64,000 bases of DNA from NCBI RefSeq assembly GCF_001317355.1, contig NZ_LKET01000026.1, positions 92,582 to 156,581 of the forward strand, written 5' to 3'. A program made the position numbers and the translations under genes. Each line of letters opens with the position of its first letter. Position 1 is the first letter of the stretch. The notes under the pieces were generated by a model, which was given only the letters and a program-made list of their open reading frames with translations, did not search any database and was not told the DNA's origin. The stretch comes from Oxobacter pfennigii. Lineage in GTDB: Bacteria > Bacillota > Clostridia > Clostridiales > Oxobacteraceae. This document shows positions 36,122-45,215 of the stretch, piece after piece.

Positions 36122-36414
36122 ACCCTATCCTCCAGTTAAACTATTTAATGCATTATACTATTTTATTTAAATTAATCATATACTTTTTTATAATTACAAT
36201 AAATTTTAAAGTAACTAGTCGTTTATAATTAAAAATTTTATTATATGATTTACAAGAGCACCTTTGATTGATAAGCAAATTTATAAAATATATTCATGGA
36301 ATAAAACTGAAATACAAAATAAAAAGGCTTATCTAATAATAAAAGCATATTAAATAAACCTATTTATTCTAATTTTTATTAAAATATTTAACCATCATAT
36401 TTTATCGTAACTTG
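36122..36414. other. AT-rich intergenic region
   Basis: About 290 bases upstream of the Lrp-type regulator gene, with no ORF, RNA gene or clear hairpin. It should contain the promoter of the lrp-lysE operon at its left side. Confidence 0.5.
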
Positions 36415-36762
36415 CTACAATACATACCTTCTTTTAAAAGTAGTTTCTCCGCCTAAAAATTCACCTTTCTGCCCGATTTCTATATTGATCCCCGTGCAAT
36501 AAAATTCTGAAATATCAAGGCCGCCGGCAGCTCTTGCCGACCAGTCTATTATTTTATCTTTGATGAATTTTATAGATTCTACACTGCCTTCAATTCCGTT
36601 TTCTTCTTCAATATTTTCAATATCATCCTTAAAGAATCTGACAATAACCTCAGGCGTACAGTCGAGTGGTTTCTCACCCTCTCTGAAAATTCCTGCATCG
36701 CTGACATCGATATTTATGCTCCACCGGCCATTTATATCTATGTTTGCATAATTCAAAAACAT
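36415..36762 (-). CDS. Conserved hypothetical protein
   Basis: The 115-residue acidic protein is beta-rich at both ends, with SINIDVSDAGIF and GINIEIGQKGEFLGGETTF. There is no signal peptide or membrane segment. It is preceded by a GGGGGTATG site and starts 20 bases after the downstream end of the ABC_trans_CmpB-type gene, so the two are probably cotranscribed. No function is proposed. Confidence 0.55.
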   Translation of the reverse strand: MFLNYANIDINGRWSINIDVSDAGIFREGEKPLDCTPEVIVRFFKDDIENIEEENGIEGSVESIKFIKDKIIDWSARAAGGLDISEFYCTGINIEIGQKGEFLGGETTFKRRYVL

Positions 36763-36782
36763 ACCCCCTGCAGGTCTTTATT

Positions 36783-37196
36783 TTATACCCTCTTTAACAC
36801 TTTGTAGCCCATAAGCAAATCATGAAGCTTTTCAAATAAAATTCCTGCTGCAAACCAGGCAGGTGCAAAATCCAGCCTGATTAATCCGTCTATTTCATAT
36901 GGAGTACCGCTGTAGTTCCATGGACATACTCCCATAACTGTTTTGAGAAGCCAACCGGTAGAATATTCTGCCAGAAAAATCAATAATGTATAGGCACCTC
37001 CCCTTAGTATAACCGGCCAGTTTCTTATTCTGTTATGTATAGGTTCTAAAAATATTGCCAACCCATATATAGGGAACATCCATATATACGTCCAACCCTG
37101 GAGTTTTGGGTCACCGCTGATCAAGGAACCAAGACCGGTCCAGAAAATTTCTATGCACCATCCTGCTAGTCCGTATATTATAAATCTGCCTCTCAT
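36783..37196 (-). CDS. Putative ABC-transporter type IV (CmpB/PF06541-like) membrane protein
   Basis: The 137-residue membrane protein has the family pattern YGLAGWCIEIFWTGL, GWTYIWMFPIYGLAIFLEP, and CPWNYSGTPYEIDGLIRLDFAPAWF, with four hydrophobic stretches. Despite the name, these proteins are not known to be ABC permeases and often stand alone in Clostridia. Function unknown. Confidence 0.8.
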   Translation of the reverse strand: MRGRFIIYGLAGWCIEIFWTGLGSLISGDPKLQGWTYIWMFPIYGLAIFLEPIHNRIRNWPVILRGGAYTLLIFLAEYSTGWLLKTVMGVCPWNYSGTPYEIDGLIRLDFAPAWFAAGILFEKLHDLLMGYKVLKRV

Positions 37197-37375
37197 GAAT
37201 GTATTTTCTGCATTTTTTTAAAAATCTTGCATGAAAAATAAAAATTTTACCTAAAAAAGTACAAAATGTTAATTTGATTGTCTTAAAGAGTAAATAGATT
37301 TTTTATTTTATACCGAATAAGTTTTTTTCGAAGGCAAATACTAAAAGCATAATCTTATTAAAGGAGGAAAAATCT

Positions 37376-37549
37376 ATGGAAGGTAAAGTAGAAAAAATGA
37401 ATCAACCAAATCCAGGAATTAAATGTGTAGTTAATACCTGTCACTATTATTCGTCAGGAGACCACTGCACTGCTTCTAAGATTGAAGTACAGCCAAGAAA
37501 TGCCAACAGCAATGACGAGACAGACTGTGCTACTTTTACAATGAAATAG
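37376..37549 (+). CDS. DUF1540 domain-containing small protein
   Basis: This 57-residue ORF starts with an ATG seven bases after AAGGAGG and ends in a terminator. It has the DUF1540 four-cysteine pattern (IKCVVNTCHYY, DHCTASKIEV, DCATF). Members are common in sporulating Firmicutes and may be metal-binding and spore-associated; their role is not known. Confidence 0.88.
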   Translation: MEGKVEKMNQPNPGIKCVVNTCHYYSSGDHCTASKIEVQPRNANSNDETDCATFTMK

Positions 37550-37557
37550 TTAAACTG

Positions 37558-37582
37558 AAGGAGGCAAACTTTTGCCTCCTTA
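37558..37582 (+). terminator. Intrinsic terminator of the DUF1540 gene
   Basis: AAGGAGGCAAA pairs with TTTGCCTCCTT across a short loop, followed by TATTTATATATTG. Confidence 0.8.
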
Positions 37583-37599
37583 TTTATATATTGTTTTAA

Positions 37600-38160
37600 T
37601 TATATAAAAAATTTCAATAACAGCTTACCGCCTACCACTGCTCCTATAAAAACAAATATAATATATACCCATCCGGAGACCGAAAGAGAGGAGATACCAC
37701 TGTAAAGAGCTCCTATATTGCAGCCAAAGGTAATCCTTGCTCCATATCCCATCAACAAGCCTCCTATCATAGCTGCAATTATCTGCTTTTTCGATTTTGC
37801 TTTTCTTATTTTAAATTGTGAAGCTAATAATGCGGATAATAAAGAGCCTAAAATAATGCCTAAATTCCTTATGGAACCGGGATCCTTAATAAATCCATTA
37901 TTAATTATTTCCCGCGCTTCCTGGTTTTCAAAATAATACCATTTATCAAGATTGCCTCCTAAGGCTTCATATATCCAGGCTCCCCAGTTTGCAAAAGTTT
38001 TTGATACTCCCCAAGGTTCTTTAGTCACATAGAGAGTTATAATTTGAAGAATAGACAAAAGTACTGCACCCGTCACATATGACCAAGGTTTTTTCAGCCA
38101 GTTGATAATCAAATGCTTCTTTTCGATATTCATGTTTTCATCTCTCTTATCCTTTTCCAT
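37600..38160 (-). CDS. YeeE/YedE family thiosulfate/sulfur transporter (half-size)
   Basis: The 186-residue membrane protein has the YeeE/YedE features: four to five membrane segments, GGLLMGYGARITFGCNIGALYSG with the conserved Cys in the GCN motif, and a GAxLGAxxxA-like stretch. YeeE/TsuA takes up thiosulfate in Escherichia coli; related YedE proteins associate with selenium metabolism. The gene is downstream of a second half-size YeeE gene (48 bases), so the pair together equals one full-length two-domain transporter. Confidence 0.88.
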   Translation of the reverse strand: MEKDKRDENMNIEKKHLIINWLKKPWSYVTGAVLLSILQIITLYVTKEPWGVSKTFANWGAWIYEALGGNLDKWYYFENQEAREIINNGFIKDPGSIRNLGIILGSLLSALLASQFKIRKAKSKKQIIAAMIGGLLMGYGARITFGCNIGALYSGISSLSVSGWVYIIFVFIGAVVGGKLLLKFFI

Positions 38161-38208
38161 TCACCCCAGCTCCATTTCCTCAGTTTGTGCCCAAAACTCT
38201 TTTGCAAT

Positions 38209-38907
38209 TTATACTTCTGCATTCCTTTTTTCCCATCTATAAGCAATGTAATATAAAATGCCTATAATAAGCAGCTGGATTATCAAAGCATTAAGCCAGC
38301 CGAACATTTCAGGCATAAATATGGCAGGCCCCTTTTTTATAAAATTGCTCTCCCACCACTTAAAGTCCTTGGCTCCCCATAAAGATCCAATTATAAAAAA
38401 TATAAATGTCACCATCTGCATGGTGTGTCCTTCGCCTGTTCTCATAAGAGTTCCCGTAGCACACCCTCCTGCGATTACCATTCCTATTCCAAAAATAACA
38501 GCTCCCGCAATTGTTGCAATGCTTATAGGAACGATAGCGCTTTGCCCCGGTAGAGGCATGTCCTTCAGATAAACAATATATTTTATCGCCGTAAAACCTA
38601 CAGTGGTTATTGCCAGTGCAATAAGCAGGGCTCTGGTCAGCGAAGTGCTTCCTGTAAGATAGGGGTCTCTCATGGATGCTACAAAACAAAATCTGGATTT
38701 TTGGAGAACAAATCCAAAACAAATGCCGGTTATCCAGAAGAAAGTCAGTTCAACTGAACTGATTAAAAGATATATTCCAAATATAATCATTGCTATAATC
38801 AAAAGTATGCCAAAACCTATCTGGCTCTTTGTTTTTTTTGCGGAGCCTGTTTTTGCATTTCCTTTTAGACTTTGGGATTTCCCGATGCTTATTTCATCTT
38901 TTGTCAT
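38209..38907 (-). CDS. YeeE/YedE family thiosulfate/sulfur transporter (half-size)
   Basis: The 232-residue protein has five to six membrane segments and the family motifs GFVLQKSRFCFV and GMVIAGGCATGTLMRTGEG with the conserved Cys. It begins with a charged cytoplasmic tail (residues 1-30). With the downstream half-size partner it probably forms a heteromeric importer for thiosulfate or a related sulfur or selenium compound. It is divergent from the LysR gene, with a 225-base shared control region. Confidence 0.9.
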   Translation of the reverse strand: MTKDEISIGKSQSLKGNAKTGSAKKTKSQIGFGILLIIAMIIFGIYLLISSVELTFFWITGICFGFVLQKSRFCFVASMRDPYLTGSTSLTRALLIALAITTVGFTAIKYIVYLKDMPLPGQSAIVPISIATIAGAVIFGIGMVIAGGCATGTLMRTGEGHTMQMVTFIFFIIGSLWGAKDFKWWESNFIKKGPAIFMPEMFGWLNALIIQLLIIGILYYIAYRWEKRNAEV

Positions 38908-39132
38908 TATATCACGCTCCTATTAATGATATTATTTTAACAACTACTTAATAATAATTATAACAGAAAAAAAACTTTTATTATCGATTATGATAATACA
39001 ATATAACAAAAATCAATGGCGCTGAATCTGCTATTAGTTTTTGTTATAGCCGATCATATGATAAAATATTATCAGATTAATCGTCAAAAAAACTACTTTA
39101 ATTCTATATAAAGGTCATTCAGGAGGTCTTTT

Positions 39133-40029
39133 ATGCAAATTGAATCACTTAAATTCTTCTATGAAGTAGCTTCTGCAAAAAGTATCTCGAAAGCCGCTAA
39201 AAGTTCAATGATATCACAATCAGCATTAAGCCAGCAAATTCAAAGGCTGGAAGACAGCCTGGGAATCAAGCTTCTTGAAAGAAGCAACAGGGGTGTAGAA
39301 TTGACTGAAGCAGGTTTGCTAGTGGAAAAATACGCCAAAAACATACTTCTTACTTATGAAAACATGGTGGAGTCTCTGGCAGATATAAGCAAAAGCAATA
39401 ACACCATAAAAATTGATTCCGTTTGGACTATAGCCACCTATGCCCTTCCCTGCGCCTTGTATAAGCTTAAGAAGAAATTTCCCGGCTACAGCTATAATTC
39501 TATGACAAATTTTTCCGATGACGTTGAACAAAACGTCATAAATGAAATCTGTGACGTAGGATTTATATATGACAAACCCCACGATATCAATCTTACCAGC
39601 AGCAGAGTTGCAAGTGACAGATTTGTTGCGGTAGCTGCCGAAAACTTTAGTATCAAACACACGGTATGCCTTAAGGATTTGAAGGATTACGGCCTTATAA
39701 TGTTGAACAGCAAATCCCGTGAAAGAAAATCCCTGAATCAGCATTTCCTTGAACTTGGCCATGACCTTAACAACTTTAATATTTTATTTGAGCTGGACTC
39801 CATAGAATCCATAAAATCTGTTGTTGTAAAAGGTTATGGAATATCATTCCTTCCATATTTATCTATCAAGAAAGAATTGTATACAAAGCAATTAAAGGAG
39901 ATACAGGTATCTGACTTCAACATGAGCTTTGACATATATATGCTTTATAAAAAGGATAAGTATATGAAGAAAAGCATAAAAGATTTTATTCAATATATCA
40001 AGAAGATAGGTGAAGAAAGCTTCTGCTAG
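39133..40029 (+). CDS. LysR family transcriptional regulator
   Basis: The 298-residue protein has the LysR HTH (FYEVASAKSISKAAKSSMISQSALSQQIQRLE, residues 9-43) and a type 2 periplasmic-binding-like effector domain. It is transcribed away from the two YeeE/YedE genes and towards tusA, which suggests that it controls both; the inducer (thiosulfate, cysteine precursor or selenium compound) is inferred only. The ATG follows AGGAGGTCTTTT. Its last four bases overlap the end of tusA. Confidence 0.93.
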   Translation: MQIESLKFFYEVASAKSISKAAKSSMISQSALSQQIQRLEDSLGIKLLERSNRGVELTEAGLLVEKYAKNILLTYENMVESLADISKSNNTIKIDSVWTIATYALPCALYKLKKKFPGYSYNSMTNFSDDVEQNVINEICDVGFIYDKPHDINLTSSRVASDRFVAVAAENFSIKHTVCLKDLKDYGLIMLNSKSRERKSLNQHFLELGHDLNNFNILFELDSIESIKSVVVKGYGISFLPYLSIKKELYTKQLKEIQVSDFNMSFDIYMLYKKDKYMKKSIKDFIQYIKKIGEESFC

Positions 40030-40244
40030 CCTTTTATAACTGTTATCTCCCAAACTCCATTAATGACTTCTTCACATTGTACCTTAAATTTTTTATTTTT
40101 AAAAAAATCCATAACGGATTGCTGCGTACAGCTATGGTCAGTCACTACTTTTATTGAATCTCCTGATTTCATAGACTTTAAGTTTTCTTTAATGCGTATT
40201 ATGGGGACAGGACATATTTCCCCAAGGCAATCTACTTCTATCAT
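40026..40244 (-). CDS. TusA family sulfur carrier protein
   Basis: The 72-residue protein has the TusA/SirA/YedF core with the catalytic Cys11 in GEICPVPI and the DHSCTQQSV stretch. TusA-type proteins carry a persulfide sulfur (or selenium) between enzymes. It lacks the C-terminal DsrE part of the selenium-linked YedF. Its neighbours are the LysR gene and two YeeE/YedE transporters, a known partner set. Confidence 0.92.
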   Translation of the reverse strand: MIEVDCLGEICPVPIIRIKENLKSMKSGDSIKVVTDHSCTQQSVMDFFKNKKFKVQCEEVINGVWEITVIKG

Positions 40245-40319
40245 TATATCACCCTAGCTTTAATCATTATTTATAATATTATAACAGCAATATAATACAC
40301 TTGCAAAAAGGTGAATGAT

Positions 40320-41462
40320 ATGAAAATACCTTTCAATAAAATACATTTAACAAATAAAGAACTTGAATATATAAATGATGCTTTAACCAGAGGACAGATA
40401 AGCGGTGACGGACATTATACAAGGCTGGTGGAAAATCATATAAAAGAAAGCTTCAATACAAAGAGAGTTTTCATGACCACCTCTGCAACCCATGCCTTGG
40501 AAATGGCTGTAATGATGATTGATATAAAACCCGGCGATGAAATAATAATGCCCTCATATACATTCCCGTCATGCGCCAATGCCGTATTGCTAAGAGGTGC
40601 TAAGATAGTGTTTTCCGAGATAAAAGAAGATACCTTAAATATTGACCCTGATGATGTAAAAAGAAAAATAACATTCAAAACACGAGCCATCATGCCTGTT
40701 CATTATGCCGGTATATCCTGTGAAATGGATAAGCTCTTGGATATTGCAGCCTATCATAATTTATATGTAATAGAAGATGCTGCCCACGCCGTAAATGCTT
40801 TGTATAAGGGAAAATATCTGGGTACTTTAGGTCATATGGGCTGCTACAGCTTTCATGGCACCAAAAATTATATATGCGGCGAAGGCGGGGCTTTGTTACT
40901 AAACACTGACGCTTCAGATCTTTATAATCATGCCTCTATTATAAGGCAAAAAGGAACCAACCGGGAGCAGTTTTTAACCGGAAAGATCGATAAATACTCA
41001 TGGGTAGGTTTAGGCTCAAGCTATACTCCTTCTGATATGCTGATGGCTTTTTTATATGCCCAGCTTATATGTATGAATGATATCAAGAATAAACGGAAAA
41101 TAATTCATGATTATTATACTGTAAGGCTTTCAAAATACGTTGAGAAGAAAATAATAAGAACAAATACCATACCCCAGGACTGCGAATCAAATTATCATAT
41201 TTTTTATGTATTATTCAATGATGAAAATATCAGGAGCTTTGCAGAGAAGCAATTAAAAAAGAAAGGTATACAGGCTTCCAATCATTTTGTCCCGCTTCAC
41301 TCTTCTCCTATGGGGCTGAGTTTAGGTTATAAAACCGGGCAGCTTCCTATTACCGAAATGGCAGGGAAGTGTTTATTAAGGCTCCCCATATATACGGATA
41401 TGACTTTAAATGAGAGGGAATATGTAATAGATAATCTTGAAGAAATATTGAAGGTGATTTAA
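40320..41462 (+). CDS. DegT/DnrJ/EryC1/StrS family aminotransferase (WecE/ArnB-like)
   Basis: The 380-residue PLP enzyme has the catalytic lysine Lys182 in SFHGTKN, the EDAAHA motif (152-157) and the AxHALEMA start of the fold. The sequence beginning IPFNKIHLTNKELEYI resembles TDP-4-keto-6-deoxyglucose 4-aminotransferase (WecE/RffA). It adds an amino group to a nucleotide-linked keto sugar. The ATG at 40320 lies after AAAAAGGTG; the longer reading from GTG overlaps it. It is the first gene of a six-gene operon. Confidence 0.9.
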   Translation: MKIPFNKIHLTNKELEYINDALTRGQISGDGHYTRLVENHIKESFNTKRVFMTTSATHALEMAVMMIDIKPGDEIIMPSYTFPSCANAVLLRGAKIVFSEIKEDTLNIDPDDVKRKITFKTRAIMPVHYAGISCEMDKLLDIAAYHNLYVIEDAAHAVNALYKGKYLGTLGHMGCYSFHGTKNYICGEGGALLLNTDASDLYNHASIIRQKGTNREQFLTGKIDKYSWVGLGSSYTPSDMLMAFLYAQLICMNDIKNKRKIIHDYYTVRLSKYVEKKIIRTNTIPQDCESNYHIFYVLFNDENIRSFAEKQLKKKGIQASNHFVPLHSSPMGLSLGYKTGQLPITEMAGKCLLRLPIYTDMTLNEREYVIDNLEEILKVI

Positions 41463-42191
41463 ATGAAGCCTTTTATCTCTGTGATTATACCGGTTTACAA
41501 CAGCTGCAATACTCTGGATGAACTTTATTCTCAAATTACAAAGGTCTTCAACGACTCCTTTAAAATTGAAATTATTCTTGTAGATGACGGCAGCAAGGAC
41601 TTGAGCTTTGAAAGGATGTCACTTTTAAGTAAAACAGACAGGCGGGTAAAAGCAATCCGTCTGGATGGTAATTTTGGACAGCAAAACGCCATAATGTGCG
41701 GATTGAATTACTCAAAAGGAGAATATGTTGTCACAATGGACGATGATCTTCAGCACCCGCCTCAGGAAATTCATAAGCTGTATGAAAAAATACTCATGGG
41801 CTATGATGCAGTATACGGTATACCCCAGGTAAAAAAGCATTCTCTGATAAAAAATATAGGCTCTATTATGACGGACAGGCTGTTTAATTTAATATGCGGC
41901 AAACCAAAAGATATAAGAGTCAGCAGCTTCAGAATAATGACAAGGTCTGCTGTGGATACCATTATCAAAGACAATACCCCCTTTGTGTACATTTCCGCCA
42001 TAGCCTTGAAAAATAAAATGAAAATAGGAAATGTGACTGTGGTTCACAATGTGAGAAAAGAAGGAACCTCAGGCTACAGCTTATATAAACTGGCAAAATT
42101 GTTTTTTAAACTTTATATCTATTATTCACCTATGTCTTCATTAAAAAATAAAAGCTGTTCACCTCAATATATTATAAAAGACATGGATTAA
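41463..42191 (+). CDS. Family 2 glycosyltransferase (GtrB/ArnC-like, without membrane tail)
   Basis: The 242-residue GT2 enzyme has VIIPVYNS, the nucleotide-sugar VDDGSKD motif, GNFGQQNAI and DDDLQHPP (the DxD metal site), the pattern of dolichol- or undecaprenyl-phosphate glycosyltransferases such as ArnC and GtrB. Those usually have two C-terminal membrane helices; this protein ends before them, with a basic C-terminus. The gene starts one base after the aminotransferase stop, so the two proteins act in the same pathway. Confidence 0.88.
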   Translation: MKPFISVIIPVYNSCNTLDELYSQITKVFNDSFKIEIILVDDGSKDLSFERMSLLSKTDRRVKAIRLDGNFGQQNAIMCGLNYSKGEYVVTMDDDLQHPPQEIHKLYEKILMGYDAVYGIPQVKKHSLIKNIGSIMTDRLFNLICGKPKDIRVSSFRIMTRSAVDTIIKDNTPFVYISAIALKNKMKIGNVTVVHNVRKEGTSGYSLYKLAKLFFKLYIYYSPMSSLKNKSCSPQYIIKDMD

Positions 42192-42201
42192 GGAGCATAT
42201 G

Positions 42202-43431
42202 ATGAAACTTTTGATTTTAGGCGGAGGCAACAGTCAGATTAATGCAATAATAAGGGCCGGGGAAAAAGGTCATACAGTGATTGTATCGGATTATTATGAA
42301 GATGCACCTGGAAAATTAATCTGTCATTATAAAGAAACGACCAGCACCTTTGATATTGAGGGCAATATTAAAATTGCAAATAAATATAGCATAGACGGAG
42401 TCATGACCATTGGCACCGACCAGCCAGTTTTAACTGCTGCAAAGGTTGCGGAAGCTTTAAGCCTCCCTTCTTTTATAGACAGTTCCACAGCCCTTGCGGT
42501 GACAAATAAAAAGGTAATGAAAAAAATCTTTAAGGATAAGGGCATTCCCCAAGCTGAATACAGGATTATCAAAGAGGAATTTCATAACGGTGAGCTTTTT
42601 AAAATTAAATTCCCCGTGGTAGTAAAGCCCTTGGACAGCCAGGGACAGCGTGGTGTATACAAGCTTCATTCAGCTGATGATATAAGAAAGAATATAAATG
42701 ATGTTTTAAGCTATTCCAGAGAAAAGGAAATTTTAGTGGAAGAATACTATAAACATCAAGAAATAACTATAAGCGGATGGGTTTTGAATGATGCGGTTCA
42801 TGTTCTTACGGTGACAGACAGAATAACATATAATAATTATCCTCACATAGGCATATGTATTGCCCATAATTTCCCTTCAATACAAAATGAATTGCATTAT
42901 GAAGAGATTCTGAATTTGACTGAAAAAATTGTTAAAAGCTTTAATATTCATAACGGTCCTATTTATTTTCAAATGCTTTGCGGCAATGATGGAATTAAAG
43001 TTAATGAAATTGCCTGCAGGATAGGCGGCGCTTATGAGGATGAATTGATCCCTCTCCTTACGGAAGTGGATATTTTAGACATGGTATTGAATTATTCACT
43101 GGGCATTCAGGTTGATTATACAAGCCTTGAAAAATATGATGTAAGAAAAAACAATAAATGCGCTTCTGTTCAAATGATTTTCGTAAAACCAGGTACAGTC
43201 AAATCCATTACTCCCATTGAATACATAAAGAGCCTTGCCGGAGTTTCTTATGCAAAATATAATGTCCAGGTTGGAAGTACAATAGGTGAAATAATAAACG
43301 CAACTCAAAGGGCTGGATATATGATAATCCAAGGGGAAAGTAAGGAAATTTTAAAGATGAATATAGACAACGCCTTCAAGCATCTTAAAATTCTCGATGA
43401 TTCAGGTAATGATATGGTTATAAAGTTTTAG
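42202..43431 (+). CDS. ATP-grasp domain protein (carbamoyl-phosphate-synthase-like)
   Basis: The 409-residue protein begins with an LILGGGNSQ nucleotide-binding preATP-grasp fold, has the ATP-grasp lid and core (FPVVVKPLDSQGQRGV, ILVEEYYKHQEITISGW) and the NEIACRIGGAYEDEL metal site. These enzymes join a carboxyl group to an amine, for example in peptide, amide or amino-sugar N-acyl groups. The ATG at 42202 is 6 bases after GGAG. It sits between GT2 and an ABC importer, so it may add an amino acid to the sugar made upstream. Confidence 0.88.
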   Translation: MKLLILGGGNSQINAIIRAGEKGHTVIVSDYYEDAPGKLICHYKETTSTFDIEGNIKIANKYSIDGVMTIGTDQPVLTAAKVAEALSLPSFIDSSTALAVTNKKVMKKIFKDKGIPQAEYRIIKEEFHNGELFKIKFPVVVKPLDSQGQRGVYKLHSADDIRKNINDVLSYSREKEILVEEYYKHQEITISGWVLNDAVHVLTVTDRITYNNYPHIGICIAHNFPSIQNELHYEEILNLTEKIVKSFNIHNGPIYFQMLCGNDGIKVNEIACRIGGAYEDELIPLLTEVDILDMVLNYSLGIQVDYTSLEKYDVRKNNKCASVQMIFVKPGTVKSITPIEYIKSLAGVSYAKYNVQVGSTIGEIINATQRAGYMIIQGESKEILKMNIDNAFKHLKILDDSGNDMVIKF

Positions 43432-43447
43432 AAAAGAGGGACAAACT

Positions 43448-44440
43448 TTGAAAAAAATACTGCTTGATAAAAGAGGTTTTATACTTTTAATTATTGTATT
43501 GGTTTTGCCGCCCATATTATTTGGCTGTACAAAAATGCAGGGCCGAAAGGACAACCAGGAAAGAATTCAAATTGCCATACAGTTTGGACTGGCTTATGCC
43601 CCCCTAGAAATTATGAAACAGCAAAAAATACTTGAAAAGAATTTGCCCGGCGTAGAAATAGAATGGAAGCAGTTGGGTAATACTGCCGCCATACGTGAAG
43701 CCATGCTGTCAGGTGACTTAGATGCGGGTTTTATGGCAATTCCTCCTTTTTTAATAGGCTGGGATAAAGGCATGGAGTGGAAAATATGCTGCGGATTATC
43801 CAAAAGTCCTGTCAGCCTTGTGACCTGGAAGGAAAATATAAAATCCATAAGGGATTTTACAAAAGAGGACAGAATTGCAATGCCCCAGCCCGGAAGCGTT
43901 CAGGATATATTGCTAGCCATGGCCTGTGGAAAGGGGTTCGATAACCCCCGGAAATTTGAAGGACAAATAATTACTCTTTCCCATCCTGACGGTATGAATG
44001 CTCTGTTAACCCGCGGAGATGTGACGGCACATTTTACCGCTCCTCCTTATTTATCCATGGAGCTTGAAGAACCGGGCGTCCATGAAATACTAAAAGGAAA
44101 CGACGTAATGGAAGGAGACTTTACTTTTATTGTGGGTGTAACCACGGACAAATTTTATGATAACAGCCCAGAGCTTTACGAAGGCTTCATTGCATCAATA
44201 AAGGAATCCGCTGATTTTATAAATGATAACCCTGAGGAAGCAGCCCATATCCTCTCCCAAGTCTATGATATGCCAGAAGAGGATATTCTTGAGTATCTCC
44301 ATATGGAAGGCGTTGAATATGGCCTGAATGTTGAAGGCACAAAAAAGTTTGCGGGCTTTATGAAAAAAAACGGATATATATCAAGGGATATAACCAATGA
44401 AAGGGATATTTTCCAGGAAGATGTTGAACATGAAAATTAA
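43448..44440 (+). CDS. ABC transporter substrate-binding lipoprotein (SsuA/TauA/NrtA-like)
   Basis: The 330-residue protein begins at a TTG after GAGGGACAAACT and has a lipoprotein signal (ILFGC, Cys27). The mature part, with VEWKQLGNTAAIREAMLSGDLDAGFMAIPPFLIGWDKG, is the periplasmic-binding-like-II fold of the sulfonate/taurine/nitrate class. It captures its ligand outside the cell for the permease and ATPase encoded directly after it. The solute is not clear from sequence. Confidence 0.9.
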   Translation: MKKILLDKRGFILLIIVLVLPPILFGCTKMQGRKDNQERIQIAIQFGLAYAPLEIMKQQKILEKNLPGVEIEWKQLGNTAAIREAMLSGDLDAGFMAIPPFLIGWDKGMEWKICCGLSKSPVSLVTWKENIKSIRDFTKEDRIAMPQPGSVQDILLAMACGKGFDNPRKFEGQIITLSHPDGMNALLTRGDVTAHFTAPPYLSMELEEPGVHEILKGNDVMEGDFTFIVGVTTDKFYDNSPELYEGFIASIKESADFINDNPEEAAHILSQVYDMPEEDILEYLHMEGVEYGLNVEGTKKFAGFMKKNGYISRDITNERDIFQEDVEHEN

Positions 44441-45215
44441 ATTTGCAGAGAACAAAATCATACCAAGATTAATATGGATAGCAATAATACTTATCATATG
44501 GCAGGGTATTTCTTTAACAGGAATTTTCTCTCCGCTTATCTTGCCGTCAGCCTTGCAGGTTCTGAAAGCCTTATATATTTCCTTTATAAATGGAGAAATG
44601 GCAGGTCAGACTCTTTTGTCTTTAATATTAATTTTGGAAGGCCTTATATTAGGAATAGTACTGGCATTCGTCTTAGCAACATTATCCATGTTATCGGATA
44701 CTTTCAGAGGACTCATTGATACTTTTATCTCCATAGCCGACCCCCTCCCCGGTATAGCTTTACTCCCTATAATAATTCTTTGGGCGGGTACAGGTACCGC
44801 TTCTATTTTAGTTATAATAGTTCATTCGGTTATTTGGCCTATGATTTTAAACATTTTAGCCGGATTTAAATCTATCCCAAAAATATATAAGGAAATTGGC
44901 GAAAGCTACGGTCTAAAGCCGATGGGTATAATAAGCTCCATAATGATACCTGCATCGTTGCCCTATTTAATTACCGGTACAAAGATAGGCTGGTCCAGGG
45001 CCTGGAGGGCACTTTTGAGCGCAGAGATGGTTTTCGGAGCAGCACAAGGTATGGGCGGCTTGGGATGGTATATTTTTAAAAACCGTGTATTTATGAACAC
45101 ACCGGGTATGTATGCAGGTTTGATTGTAATCATTGCAATTGGTATTGTGGTTGAAGACCTTATATTTGACAGGATAGAAAATATAACGGTGAAAAGGTGG
45201 GGAATGACGCTTTGA
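44430..45215 (+). CDS. ABC transporter permease (SsuC/TauC-like)
   Basis: The 261-residue membrane protein has the inner-membrane permease EAA motif (ESYGLKPMGIISSIMIPASLPYLITGTKIG) and six membrane segments typical of BPD_transp_1 in SsuC/TauC/ThiX-type importers. The ATG at 44430 lies 9 bases after GGAAG and overlaps the end of the substrate-binding gene by 11 bases. Confidence 0.93.
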   Translation: MKIKFAENKIIPRLIWIAIILIIWQGISLTGIFSPLILPSALQVLKALYISFINGEMAGQTLLSLILILEGLILGIVLAFVLATLSMLSDTFRGLIDTFISIADPLPGIALLPIIILWAGTGTASILVIIVHSVIWPMILNILAGFKSIPKIYKEIGESYGLKPMGIISSIMIPASLPYLITGTKIGWSRAWRALLSAEMVFGAAQGMGGLGWYIFKNRVFMNTPGMYAGLIVIIAIGIVVEDLIFDRIENITVKRWGMTL

